24,313 bases of DNA from Verrucomicrobiia bacterium (GTDB lineage Bacteria > Verrucomicrobiota > Verrucomicrobiia > Verrucomicrobiales > Akkermansiaceae), in the NCBI GenBank assembly GCA_947460915.1, contig CANHKJ010000010.1, forward strand, positions 1 to 24,313, in the 5' to 3' direction. Numbering within the stretch: position 1 is the first letter of the stretch; each line of letters begins with the position of its first letter. Under the pieces are notes generated by a model. That model had not been told where the DNA came from, did not search any database, and worked only from the letters and a program-made list of their open reading frames with translations. A program made the position numbers and the translations under genes. This document shows, one piece after another, positions 14,980-22,853 of this stretch.

Positions 14980-17073
14980 ATGGCTAGCCCTTTCCTGAAT
15001 CGCGAACTCTCATGGATCGAGTTCAATCAGCGCGTGTTGTTCCAAGCACAGCGCAGTGATGTGCCTTTGCTGGAGCGGGTAAAATTTCTAGCCATCACCG
15101 CATCCAATCTCGATGAATTTTTTCAAGTCCGCATCGGCGGGCTTACATTGCTCAATCGGGCGGGCCGCAAAACACCAGACGCCTCGGGCCACAGTCCCGC
15201 ACGCCAACTCGAACTTTTGCGCAAACGCATTCTGCAATTTGTCGAAGATCAATACCACCTCCTTCACGGCACACTGTTGCCACTGCTGGCCAAGCACGAC
15301 ATTCATCTTCTCGATCCCGCTTCCTTATCAGAATCCCAACAAACTGCTTTGCGCGCTACCTTTGAGCACAGTATCTTACCTGTCCTCACTCCGCTCTCCT
15401 ACGATCCTGCTGAAGCAACTCCTTATCTCCCAGCTCTGACGCCGATCCTTGCTTGCCGTGTGCAAGACCCCGAGAGCGAAACCAAACGCTACGCCTTCAT
15501 TCCTCTCCCCGAGAGCCTTGGTCGCCGCATTCCACTCACCAATCACCCCAACACGTTTATCCTGTTAGAAGATCTGGTTGCACTCAACGCGAGCACTCTT
15601 TTTCCAGGAGAAAAAGTCACCGCCACCGGAGTATTTCGTCTCACCCGCAATGGTGATATCACTGTCGATGATGACAATACCCATGACCTTGCAGACGAAA
15701 TGGAAGATGTGCTCACTGCACGCAGATATTCCGATACCGTACGCATCGAGATTCCTATCTCCTGCCCGCGCGAACTTGTCGCAATCATTCGCACAGCCAC
15801 CAATAGCAGTCGTGAAGAAATGTATAGCATCCCGCGAGGCCCCGTTGGACTTTCTAGCCTCATGGATCTAGCATTTCTGGAAGGATTTCACCATCTTCGC
15901 GATGAAGAATGGACGCCGCAAAACTCGCCCGACGTAACACCTGGTACATCAATTTTTTCCTCCATACTTGAAAAGGACCAACTCCTCTTTCATCCTTATC
16001 AGTCCTTCGACCCCGTCATTCGCTTGCTCGAGGAAGCCGCCATCGACCCGCAGGTTTTGGCGATCAAACAAGTCCTCTATCGCACCGCGAAAAAATCTCG
16101 CATCATTGATGCCCTGATCCTAGCCGCACAAAACGGCAAACAAGTCACTGTTCTCGTAGAGCTCAAGGCCCGCTTTGATGAAGCACGCAATCTGCTGCGC
16201 GCCGATGAATTGCAAAACGCCGGCGTTACGATCGTATACGGCATCAAGGGCTTGAAAACGCACGCCAAGATCTGCCTCGTCGTTCGCCGAGAAGAAGGGC
16301 AACTGCGCCGCTATGTTCATCTAGGCACCGGGAATTACAACGAATCCACGGCTAAGCTATATACCGATATATCCTATCTCACCTGCCGCCCCGAGTATGG
16401 CCATGATGCCTCGCTCTTTTTCAATGCGCTAACAGGTCGCTCCAAGCTCCTTCGTTTCCGCCACCTCATCCCTGCCCCGACTCAGATGAAGCCACGCTTG
16501 CTCGAGCTCATCGCCTCCGAGGCAGATCGAGCCAAACTCGGTGAACCCGCACAGATCATGGCAAAGGTCAACTCCTTGCAAGATCCTGAGATCATTGAGG
16601 CACTCTACAAAGCCTCCCAAGCCGGCGTCGAAATCCTCCTCAACGTGCGCGGAGTCTGCTGTCTCAAGCCAGGAGATCGCCGTTATTCGAAAAACATCAA
16701 GGTCGTTTCCATCATCGATCGCTACCTCGAACACGCGCGCATTTTCTCCTTCCACCATGGTGGAGAAAACGCCGTCTTTATTGCCTCAGCGGACTGGATG
16801 TCGCGCAATCTCGACCGCCGTATCGAGTTGATGATTCCCATTGAGGACACAGCTCTTAAACGCCGTCTCATCAGTATTCTCAAAAACTGCTTTGCCGACA
16901 ACTGCAACGCACACAACATACTACCAACCGGTCAGTCTGTTCCTATTACCCCTGCGAAAGGACAAAAGCCGTTTCGTGCACAATTGCACTTTTATCGCGA
17001 AGCCAAACGCCTAGCCAAAGCACGCGAGCACGAACGCTCCCTGACCTTCGAGCCGCACACCCCAGCATCCTGA
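14980..17073 (+). CDS. ppk1: Polyphosphate kinase 1
   Basis: Reversibly polymerises the terminal phosphate of ATP into inorganic polyphosphate. The 697-aa product matches the usual 690-720 aa. The N domain starts with FLNRELSWIEFNQRVLFQA, then ITASNLDEFFQVRIGGL. The catalytic domains carry DPQVLAIKQVLYR and the autophosphorylated His428 in LKTHAKICLVVRREEG, followed by YVHLGTGNYNESTAKLYTDISYLT. The second essential histidine region is His592-His593 in HARIFSFHHGGE. It stands alone, with a terminator before it and the yqjD-like gene 112 bp downstream. No ppx exopolyphosphatase gene is beside it. Confidence 0.97.
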   Translation: MASPFLNRELSWIEFNQRVLFQAQRSDVPLLERVKFLAITASNLDEFFQVRIGGLTLLNRAGRKTPDASGHSPARQLELLRKRILQFVEDQYHLLHGTLLPLLAKHDIHLLDPASLSESQQTALRATFEHSILPVLTPLSYDPAEATPYLPALTPILACRVQDPESETKRYAFIPLPESLGRRIPLTNHPNTFILLEDLVALNASTLFPGEKVTATGVFRLTRNGDITVDDDNTHDLADEMEDVLTARRYSDTVRIEIPISCPRELVAIIRTATNSSREEMYSIPRGPVGLSSLMDLAFLEGFHHLRDEEWTPQNSPDVTPGTSIFSSILEKDQLLFHPYQSFDPVIRLLEEAAIDPQVLAIKQVLYRTAKKSRIIDALILAAQNGKQVTVLVELKARFDEARNLLRADELQNAGVTIVYGIKGLKTHAKICLVVRREEGQLRRYVHLGTGNYNESTAKLYTDISYLTCRPEYGHDASLFFNALTGRSKLLRFRHLIPAPTQMKPRLLELIASEADRAKLGEPAQIMAKVNSLQDPEIIEALYKASQAGVEILLNVRGVCCLKPGDRRYSKNIKVVSIIDRYLEHARIFSFHHGGENAVFIASADWMSRNLDRRIELMIPIEDTALKRRLISILKNCFADNCNAHNILPTGQSVPITPAKGQKPFRAQLHFYREAKRLAKAREHERSLTFEPHTPAS

Positions 17074-17185
17074 TTTTTCAGGAAAAAAGTTTCCGCACCT
17101 CATCCTCAAGTAGCCCCTTGCCATCAGCGCAAAAATCTGACAAAGTCCGCCCCGACAAACTGCAAACCATTATTTCCTTTTCATC

Positions 17186-17557
17186 ATGAACAACCCCTAT
17201 GCCACCAACTCTCCCGGCTTGGAACCAGAATCCGACTTCTCCATGCCCAACACCCCTTCCGTAGCCCAGGCCGCAAATGACCTGCGAGCTGCCGCCGGAG
17301 AAAAAATCAAAGACCTTTCCGCTCAAGCTGCCAACCTCAAGGAGAAAGCCATCGAGAGCGCTAGCCATTTCCGCGACATGACTACTGAAAAAGCAACCCA
17401 ATTCAAAGAAATCGCCAACGAACAATGGGGCGACACACGCATAAAAGCTATCGAACTACACCAAACTGCAGAAGATTACATCCGCGAGCATCCCACCAAA
17501 TGCGTGCTTGGTGCCCTCGGTGTAGGATTTCTCATCGGCCTCATCGTCCGTCGCTAA
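17186..17557 (+). CDS. DUF883/ElaB/YqjD-like membrane-anchored protein
   Basis: A 123-aa protein with the family layout. A long alanine-rich, charged helical region (about residues 28-100, with AANDLRAAAGEKIKDLSAQAANLKEKA) is followed by the conserved REHPTK and a C-terminal glycine-zipper membrane span (CVLGALGVGFLIGLIVRR). E. coli YqjD and ElaB are inner-membrane proteins that bind stationary-phase ribosomes; the same role here is inference. It is first of three small genes whose order recalls E. coli yqjD-yqjE-yqjK, and lies 12 bp before the YqjE-like gene. The leader before the ATG is pyrimidine-rich (TTTCCTTTTCATC) without a Shine-Dalgarno. Confidence 0.8.
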   Translation: MNNPYATNSPGLEPESDFSMPNTPSVAQAANDLRAAAGEKIKDLSAQAANLKEKAIESASHFRDMTTEKATQFKEIANEQWGDTRIKAIELHQTAEDYIREHPTKCVLGALGVGFLIGLIVRR

Positions 17558-17569
17558 TCTCGCCAACTC

Positions 17570-17980
17570 ATGAGCGAATTGCCACCTACCCCTAACGACT
17601 CATCCATGCCTGCAGAGCACTCCTGGCAATCGGCACTAGCTGAGTTCGTTGGCACGCGCCTTGAGATCATCCGAATTGAGTCTCAGGAAGCCGCTCAGGT
17701 CGCGAAAAAACGTACTAGTCTCACCATCGCTCTGTCCATCATCGCCAGCGCAGCTTGGCTCAGCTTCATTGCTGGCATCATCGGACTCACCGCCCATTAT
17801 TCCAATGTAACTTGGTGGATGTCAGCCCTCGCCGCAGCTGGGATTCATGCATTGATCGCCATCATGTTGATCAGCAGACTGAAACAACCGACACCACCAC
17901 TTTTCACCGCCACTCGATCCGAGTTCCAAAAAGACCGACTATGGATGCAACACCTCAAAACACCGAAGTCGAACGACTGA
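17570..17980 (+). CDS. YqjE/phage-holin-like (holin-X) membrane protein
   Basis: A 136-aa protein with an N-terminal amphipathic region, EFVGTRLEIIRIESQEAAQVAKKR, typical of YqjE and holin-X families. Two membrane spans follow at about residues 44-66 and 79-100, then a short basic tail. Despite the family name, there is no lysis gene or other phage gene nearby, so a phage role is unlikely. It follows the YqjD-like gene by 12 bp, and its last 40 bp overlap the start of the next gene. Confidence 0.75.
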   Translation: MSELPPTPNDSSMPAEHSWQSALAEFVGTRLEIIRIESQEAAQVAKKRTSLTIALSIIASAAWLSFIAGIIGLTAHYSNVTWWMSALAAAGIHALIAIMLISRLKQPTPPLFTATRSEFQKDRLWMQHLKTPKSND

Positions 17981-18354
17981 TCCAACGCGCTGCAGCATCG
18001 CGCGCCTCCCTCAGTGACCATCTGGTGACATTGCGCCACCGCGCAGATATCCCCGCGCGTCTCAAAGAAAATATTCAGTCACATCCGGCCATTTGGTTTA
18101 GCGGCTCAGCTCTCGTAGGCCTTGCAGCAACCTCCCTTTTACGCAACGCCTTCGGAGTTTTTCGCAAAAAATCACCGGCCCACTTTGCTCAGCCCGCACC
18201 TACTGCACAAAAACGCAAAGGCCTCACCGGCATGGCTCTCTCACTTGCATTCACGCTCGCCAAACCTGCGATCAAAAGCTTTGTCATAACTGCGCTCAAG
18301 AAACGCTTGATTCCTTCGCAAAATCCGCCCTATAAATCCCGCCACACACACTAA
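17941..18354 (+). CDS. Small membrane protein, third gene of the yqjDE-like cluster
   Basis: A 137-aa product that I do not match to a family with certainty. A charged N-terminal helix (EVERLIQRAAASRASLSDHLVTLRHRADIPARL) precedes SHPAIWFSGSALVGLAATSLL, a possible membrane span. A basic loop rich in Lys/Pro/Ala follows, then a second hydrophobic segment, GMALSLAFTLAKPAIKSFVITALKK. The tail is basic. By position it corresponds to E. coli yqjK, but sequence likeness is not claimed. The ATG at 17941 lies inside the upstream gene (40-bp overlap, different frame), suggesting translational coupling. The frame is open back to 17755, but that part only shadows the upstream gene. Confidence 0.65.
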   Translation: MDATPQNTEVERLIQRAAASRASLSDHLVTLRHRADIPARLKENIQSHPAIWFSGSALVGLAATSLLRNAFGVFRKKSPAHFAQPAPTAQKRKGLTGMALSLAFTLAKPAIKSFVITALKKRLIPSQNPPYKSRHTH

Positions 18355-18393
18355 TTCCTTAACTCATTTTCGATCTTTTCTCTCAAAAACCCC

Positions 18394-19476
18394 ATGTCAG
18401 CCCACACAGTTCTCGATCACGTTGACCAATACCTTCGCCTAGGCCAAGAATACGGTTGTTCCGATGTTCACCTCGCCACCGCCTACCCACCTGCGTGGCG
18501 CCGCAATGGCCTGCTCCAACCCATCTGGGAAGACCACGCGCCACTCACGCCTGAGGAAACAGACAAACTCGCTCAATCTTTCCTTGGCCCCAAAGAATGG
18601 GCGCGCCTCGAAGAAAAAGGCGACGTAGACTTTGCCTACGACAATGGTGAAGGCCGCTTCCGTGCATCCGTCGTTCGCCAACGCCTCGGCCTTGACATGG
18701 TTTTCCGGATCATCAGCACACAAATCCGCACCATCGAGGAAATCGGCCTTCCGCTCGACCACATTCTTCCTCTCACCCGCTACCACAACGGTCTCGTTCT
18801 CGTCACGGGTTCTGTCGGCTCAGGAAAATCCACCACCCTCGCCGCGTTGATCGATTTCATCAACAAAGATCGAGAGGATCACATTCTCACCCTTGAAGAC
18901 CCCATCGAATACGTTTTTGACTCAGCCAGTTGCCACGTCAATCAACGAGAGGTTCACTCCCACACCGATTCCTTTGCCAAAGCCCTCCGTGGAGCCCTCC
19001 GCGAAGACCCAGATGTGATCATGGTCGGAGAAATGCGCGACCTCGAAACCATCCAACTCGCCCTCACCGCTGCCGAGACTGGTCACTTAGTACTCGGCAC
19101 ACTCCACACCGGAAATGCTCCCCGCACCCTGGACCGGATTCTCGACGTGTTCCCCACCGACCAGCGCGACCAAATCCGTATCATGGTCTCCGAGTCACTA
19201 CGCGGCATCCTTTCACAACAACTCGTCCCCAAAGCCGATGGCTCCGGACGAGCCCTCGCCCTAGAACTCCTCGTCAACACTCCGGCCGTGGCAAACTGCA
19301 TTCGCGAGGGTAAAACATTCATGCTCCCTGGCGTCATGCAAACCGGCAAAAACGTCGGCATGATCACCATGGACGAATCACTCCGCAAGCTCTACATCCA
19401 AGGAATCATCACCCGCGATGAATGCCTCTTCCGTGCCGAAGACAAAATCCAAATGCGCGCCTTCTTCCAGTCCTGA
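18394..19476 (+). CDS. PilT/PilU-type twitching ATPase, paralogue 1
   Basis: A secretion-superfamily ATPase of the type IV pilus retraction branch; PilT proteins power pilus depolymerisation and twitching. The 360-aa product has an N-terminal PAS-like region, then Walker A GSVGSGKST (139-147), the Asp box near LEDPIEYVF, Walker B in DPDVIMVGEMRD, and the His box TAAETGHLVLGTLHT. The PilT C-terminal AIRNLIRE-type motif is present as ANCIREGKTFML. Walker A has Ser-Val where PilT usually has Pro-Thr. It precedes a second PilT gene by 61 bp and follows the yqjDE-like genes by 39 bp. No pilB, pilC or pilin gene is in the window. It could act as PilU-like partner of the second protein. Confidence 0.88.
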   Translation: MSAHTVLDHVDQYLRLGQEYGCSDVHLATAYPPAWRRNGLLQPIWEDHAPLTPEETDKLAQSFLGPKEWARLEEKGDVDFAYDNGEGRFRASVVRQRLGLDMVFRIISTQIRTIEEIGLPLDHILPLTRYHNGLVLVTGSVGSGKSTTLAALIDFINKDREDHILTLEDPIEYVFDSASCHVNQREVHSHTDSFAKALRGALREDPDVIMVGEMRDLETIQLALTAAETGHLVLGTLHTGNAPRTLDRILDVFPTDQRDQIRIMVSESLRGILSQQLVPKADGSGRALALELLVNTPAVANCIREGKTFMLPGVMQTGKNVGMITMDESLRKLYIQGIITRDECLFRAEDKIQMRAFFQS

Positions 19477-19537
19477 GCCCACCCATTCCGACCGATCACA
19501 AACCCATTTCCTTTCCTAAAACTTACTCATTTTCATC

Positions 19538-20647
19538 ATGGCACGCATTGACGCCTACTTCCAGTATCTGGTTGAAGCCAAAGGCTCCGACCTACACCTT
19601 TCCGAGGGGCAGCCGCCCAAAATCCGCGTTCACGGCGGCATCTCCCCCATCCCCGATCAGCCCATTCTCTCGGGTCAAGATTTTAGCGATCTACTCGCCG
19701 AGATTTGCGACCCCAAAGCCTTTGCCAAATACCTCGAAACTGGTGACCTCGATTTCGCCTACGCCATGGATGAGGCCTCTCGCTTTCGCTGTAACTACCT
19801 CAAACAAAAAAACGGTCTCGCCGCCGTATTCCGCTTGATTCCTACCGAAATCATGCAACTAGAAGCTCTCGGCGTACCTGAGGTCGTCAAAGAGTTCGGC
19901 CATATGCGATCAGGACTCGTCCTTGTCACCGGTCCTACCGGCTCAGGTAAGTCCACTACACTCGCCGCCTTGCTCGACTACATCAATAGCAATTTCAACC
20001 GCCACATCATCACCGTCGAGGAACCGATCGAGTTCGTTCACCGCAACAAAAAATCAATCCTTACCCAGCGCGAAGTCCCCATCCAGACCCCATCCTTCGC
20101 TGATGGACTGCGCGCCGCCCTGCGCGAAGATGCCGACATCGTGCTCGTCGGCGAGATGCGTGACCTCGAGACCATTTCTCTCGCTCTTACCGCCGCGGAA
20201 ACAGGCCTGCTCGTCTTCGGAACCCTGCACACCAACAACGCCCGCAAAACCGTTGACCGGATTATCGACGTATTTCCTGCAGATCAACAATCGCAGGTTC
20301 GGACCATGCTCGCGGCCTCGCTACGAGGCGTACTCGCCCAACTCCTATGCCGCCGTTGTGATAAACCAGGCCGCACTGCTGTGCACGAAATTATGTTCGC
20401 CACCCCCGCCGTAGCCGCCATCATTCGCGAAGGCGCTACCCAGAAGCTCAACGACGTCATCACTGGCGGCAAGGGCGAGGGCATGCAGTTCATGGACGAA
20501 TCGATTTGGCAAAAACTCCGCGAGGGCATCATCTCTCCTCAAGAAGCCTATATGAAAGCGATCGACAAAAACCGCTTCAAAAAGTTTCTCCCTGCCGAAG
20601 ATGCAGCCCTAGGCAACGCATCCGGAGGCGAGGCGGCAGCCTCCTGA
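19538..20647 (+). CDS. pilT: PilT-type twitching motility ATPase, paralogue 2
   Basis: A retraction ATPase of type IV pili, 369 aa. The N-terminal domain contains ARIDAYFQYLVEAKGSDLHLSEGQPP. Canonical Walker A is GPTGSGKST (132-140), followed by VEEPIEFVHRNKKSILTQREV, Walker B DADIVLVGEMRD, TAAETGLLVFGTLHT, and LAQLLCRRCDKPGRTAVHEIMF, the usual PilT segment before the C-terminal helices. The AIRNLIRE region reads AAIIREGATQKL. The canonical Walker A makes this the better PilT candidate of the two. An Ala/Gly-rich tail (GNASGGEAAAS) ends the protein. It starts at an ATG after a pyrimidine-rich leader similar to that of the first paralogue. Confidence 0.92.
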   Translation: MARIDAYFQYLVEAKGSDLHLSEGQPPKIRVHGGISPIPDQPILSGQDFSDLLAEICDPKAFAKYLETGDLDFAYAMDEASRFRCNYLKQKNGLAAVFRLIPTEIMQLEALGVPEVVKEFGHMRSGLVLVTGPTGSGKSTTLAALLDYINSNFNRHIITVEEPIEFVHRNKKSILTQREVPIQTPSFADGLRAALREDADIVLVGEMRDLETISLALTAAETGLLVFGTLHTNNARKTVDRIIDVFPADQQSQVRTMLAASLRGVLAQLLCRRCDKPGRTAVHEIMFATPAVAAIIREGATQKLNDVITGGKGEGMQFMDESIWQKLREGIISPQEAYMKAIDKNRFKKFLPAEDAALGNASGGEAAAS

Positions 20648-21067
20648 CGCTGAACTGCGAAAAATCTAGCAGGAACTTAACATCGCTCTTTTATCGCCAG
20701 ATCCACCAGCGCATTGCTAATCCTCAAGCGGTCAGCCCCTATGCCCCTCCCGCGGCACAACCTGCGTAAGCACCGCCTCAAGTACGCCGTCAGCGGCGCA
20801 TAGCCTACTATTCCGCCTTCTACCGAAGAACTCACAACAACAGCTCCGAGATCGCCAAAGCTTACGCCAATGCGCAATCGGATATTCGCAAGCTCTTTGA
20901 TGCCCCCATCGATGGACTGAAATAGAAAAACCCGATCCCAGTTGTCGTAACGCTTCAGTGGAACACCGCTAAAGACATCTATTGGCATTCCTCGAAATCA
21001 TCGAAAGTAAAACGAAGAACTGGAATCCCTGAGTTGCGGAAATTTTTAATCGCAAAATAGTTGCGTT
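20648..21067 (+). pseudogene. Possible degenerate coding stretch after pilT
   Basis: There is no intact gene here. One plus-strand frame reads LFYRQIHQRIANPQAVSPYAP ... QPA, stop at 20767, then IAYYSAFYRRTHNNSSEIAKA ... FDAPIDGLK, stop at about 20923, then KNPIPVVVTLQWNTAKDIYWH ... to a stop near 21060. The middle piece uses GCC, TAC, TTC, AAC and ATC codons like genuine genes nearby, so it may be a decayed gene with in-frame stops. A 103-codon minus-strand frame (20677-20988) also lacks stops but uses rare AGG, ATA and GGG codons. No family is recognised, and chance remains possible. Confidence 0.25.
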
Positions 21068-21097
21068 ATGGGAAAAGTGTGCGAAATTTCTCGTGCA

Positions 21098-22021
21098 ATG
21101 AAAACGTGGCTTCTTTCTCTTCATGTATTACTAGCTCTGCCGCTCGCAGCTCAGGTTAAAACTGTCACTCTTCATCCACTACTTACCGATCTCGTCAAAC
21201 GTGTTGGCGGCGATCAAGTGACCGTAGTCGATCTCATAGGCAAGACCGGTGACCCGCACCACTTTGAGCCGAGTTCGGATCAATTGAAACAAACCAAAGG
21301 TGCCGCCCTCTATTTTGTCTCAGGCATGGGCCTCGAGTCCTACCTTTCATCCCTCAAAAGCATCGTCGCTCACGAAGCAAAAATTATTGAAGTCGGAGCT
21401 ACATTGCCATCCATCGAAGGCTCCTGTGATCATTGCGAGCACAATCACGGCAATGAACATAAAGAGCATGAGGTCGCAGAAAAAAACGAAGACGCACATC
21501 ATCACGACATCGATCCTCACTGGTGGCATTCCATCGAAAACTTTCGTCGTGCCGTCAATGTCGTCGCTGCCGAGCTGATCCGAGCAGACCCTGCAAACAA
21601 AGACCTCTTTGAAAAAAATGCCGCAGCCTATCGTGCGGAGCTGGAAGAACTTGATCGCTGGACGCGCAAAGAAATTGCCAAAATCCCCAAAGCGTCACGC
21701 CAATTGGCCACCGCCCATGATGCCTTCGGATATTTCTGCAAAGACTACGGCTTCACCGCATTTCCCGTGCAAGGAGTCAATCGTGAGCAAGTCCCCAGCA
21801 CGGCGGAACTCGGCGAATTGATCAACGACCTCAAAGAGCATCAAGTGGGGGCCATTTTCCCCGAAAAAGAATCCAACCCGAAAATCCTCAGCACCATCAC
21901 CAAGGACACCGGCATCAAGCTCGCCAGTCCACTTATCGCCGATGGCACCACGGTTGATACCTACGGGGAAATGGTAAAGCACAACGTTAATGCGATCGTA
22001 GAGGCACTCGTGGCGAAGTAA
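21098..22021 (+). CDS. ZnuA-like metal ABC transporter substrate-binding protein
   Basis: A periplasmic metal-binding protein of the cluster A-I family, which delivers zinc (or manganese) to an ABC importer. The 307 aa begin with a signal peptide (MKTWLLSLHVLLALPLAAQ). Likely metal ligands are His54 or 55 (DPHHFEP), His141 (DPHWWHS), His207 (ATAHDAFGYF) and Asp282 (ADGTTVDTYG). A charged flexible loop at about 108-136 is His-rich (CDHCEHNHGNEHKEH ... HHHD), as in zinc-specific ZnuA proteins, and contains a CxxC. The start is the ATG at 21098, which begins the signal; 21068 adds ten residues. No permease or ATPase gene follows; a SIMPL gene is convergent after 28 bp, so the importer must be encoded elsewhere or be absent. 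Specificity for zinc is inferred from the loop. Confidence 0.88.
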   Translation: MKTWLLSLHVLLALPLAAQVKTVTLHPLLTDLVKRVGGDQVTVVDLIGKTGDPHHFEPSSDQLKQTKGAALYFVSGMGLESYLSSLKSIVAHEAKIIEVGATLPSIEGSCDHCEHNHGNEHKEHEVAEKNEDAHHHDIDPHWWHSIENFRRAVNVVAAELIRADPANKDLFEKNAAAYRAELEELDRWTRKEIAKIPKASRQLATAHDAFGYFCKDYGFTAFPVQGVNREQVPSTAELGELINDLKEHQVGAIFPEKESNPKILSTITKDTGIKLASPLIADGTTVDTYGEMVKHNVNAIVEALVAK

Positions 22022-22049
22022 GCGCGGAGTGCTTGCGAGATTCTGCAAA

Positions 22050-22853
22050 TTATTTCACCGTATACTCCGCACGAACGATGGTGATGATGTCCTTTTCGTA
22101 GGACGAAGTGTCGTTATTTCCTTCAGTTGATGTTTCCGTGGAGTTGGCGGGATTGATGTTAATGATGCCCATCGAGGAATCGACCAACGAACCGATTTGG
22201 GTATTGCCAGCAGAGAATAGAATATTTTCGGCACGACTGCGCGCATCCTTCGCCGCCTCAGCTAACATCTCAAGTTTGAGCTCACCCAGTTTGGTGTAGT
22301 AGTAGCGCGGATTGTTCGAGGTAACAAACACACCATCTTCCAGCAGCGAGGTAATTTCCCGCGAAGCTTTTTCAATTTGCGGGACATTGGCAGAACTCAC
22401 AGTCACAATTTGAAGAGCGCGGAAGCCGATCGACTTGCGAGTTTCTGTGCGAATGGGCACATTAGTGCCGGGTATTACTTTGTCTTCACGCTCCATTTCA
22501 AATTCTTCATCGATGCGAGCCGATTGCGTTTTGATGTCGTCGGGCTCGATCCCTTGGGCTTTGAGAAACGCGACCACTTTGTCAGTGCCACTTTTAAGTG
22601 TAACATATGCAGCGGTGCGATCCGTGCCCTTGCCCTCGATGGTGGCCGACCACTCGATAAGGTCCGAGGCGATGCGTTTCTTGGCCGATCCGGTAACACG
22701 GATGTTGTTTTTTTCCGGTTGCTTGCGGACATCGCGCCAGGTATTCGCGGCGATGAAGGTCGAACCAATCATACCCAACGCTAGGGCCAGCGCGGCGAGT
22801 GGTGGGAGGCTGATGCTGCGGAAGGATTTTTGTGGAGTGGTTTCGGTGCTCAT
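22050..22853 (-). CDS. SIMPL (DUF541) domain protein
   Basis: A 267-aa envelope protein. It has a cytoplasmic N-tail and one N-terminal span or uncleaved signal (LPPLAALALALGMIGSTFIAA, about residues 17-37), then a SIMPL domain starting with NNIRVTGSAKKRIASDLIEWSATIEGKG. The domain includes KSGTDKVVAFLKAQGIEPDDIKTQ and GFRALQIVTVSS, and later AKDARSRAENIL, the conserved family segment. SIMPL proteins such as BP26 of Brucella or E. coli YggE are periplasmic, form oligomers, and are linked to oxidative stress, with no firm activity. It ends 28 bp from the ZnuA-like gene (convergent). No clear promoter or Shine-Dalgarno is seen before the ATG. Confidence 0.85.
   Translation of the reverse strand: MSTETTPQKSFRSISLPPLAALALALGMIGSTFIAANTWRDVRKQPEKNNIRVTGSAKKRIASDLIEWSATIEGKGTDRTAAYVTLKSGTDKVVAFLKAQGIEPDDIKTQSARIDEEFEMEREDKVIPGTNVPIRTETRKSIGFRALQIVTVSSANVPQIEKASREITSLLEDGVFVTSNNPRYYYTKLGELKLEMLAEAAKDARSRAENILFSAGNTQIGSLVDSSMGIININPANSTETSTEGNNDTSSYEKDIITIVRAEYTVK

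Noticed and set aside
17069..17082. CCTGA-TTTT-TCAGG stem at the ppk1 stop codon
   Set aside because: The stem is followed by A residues rather than a T tract, so it does not look like a rho-independent terminator.
17570..17980. Phage holin hint in the YqjE-like gene
   Set aside because: No endolysin, capsid, integrase or other phage gene is nearby, and the neighbours form a chromosomal yqjDE-like set.
20677..20988. 103-codon minus-strand frame after pilT
   Set aside because: Codon choice (AGG, ATA, GGG, CGG) is unlike neighbouring genes, while the plus-strand frame at the same place is more gene-like; kept only as a remark under the degenerate stretch.
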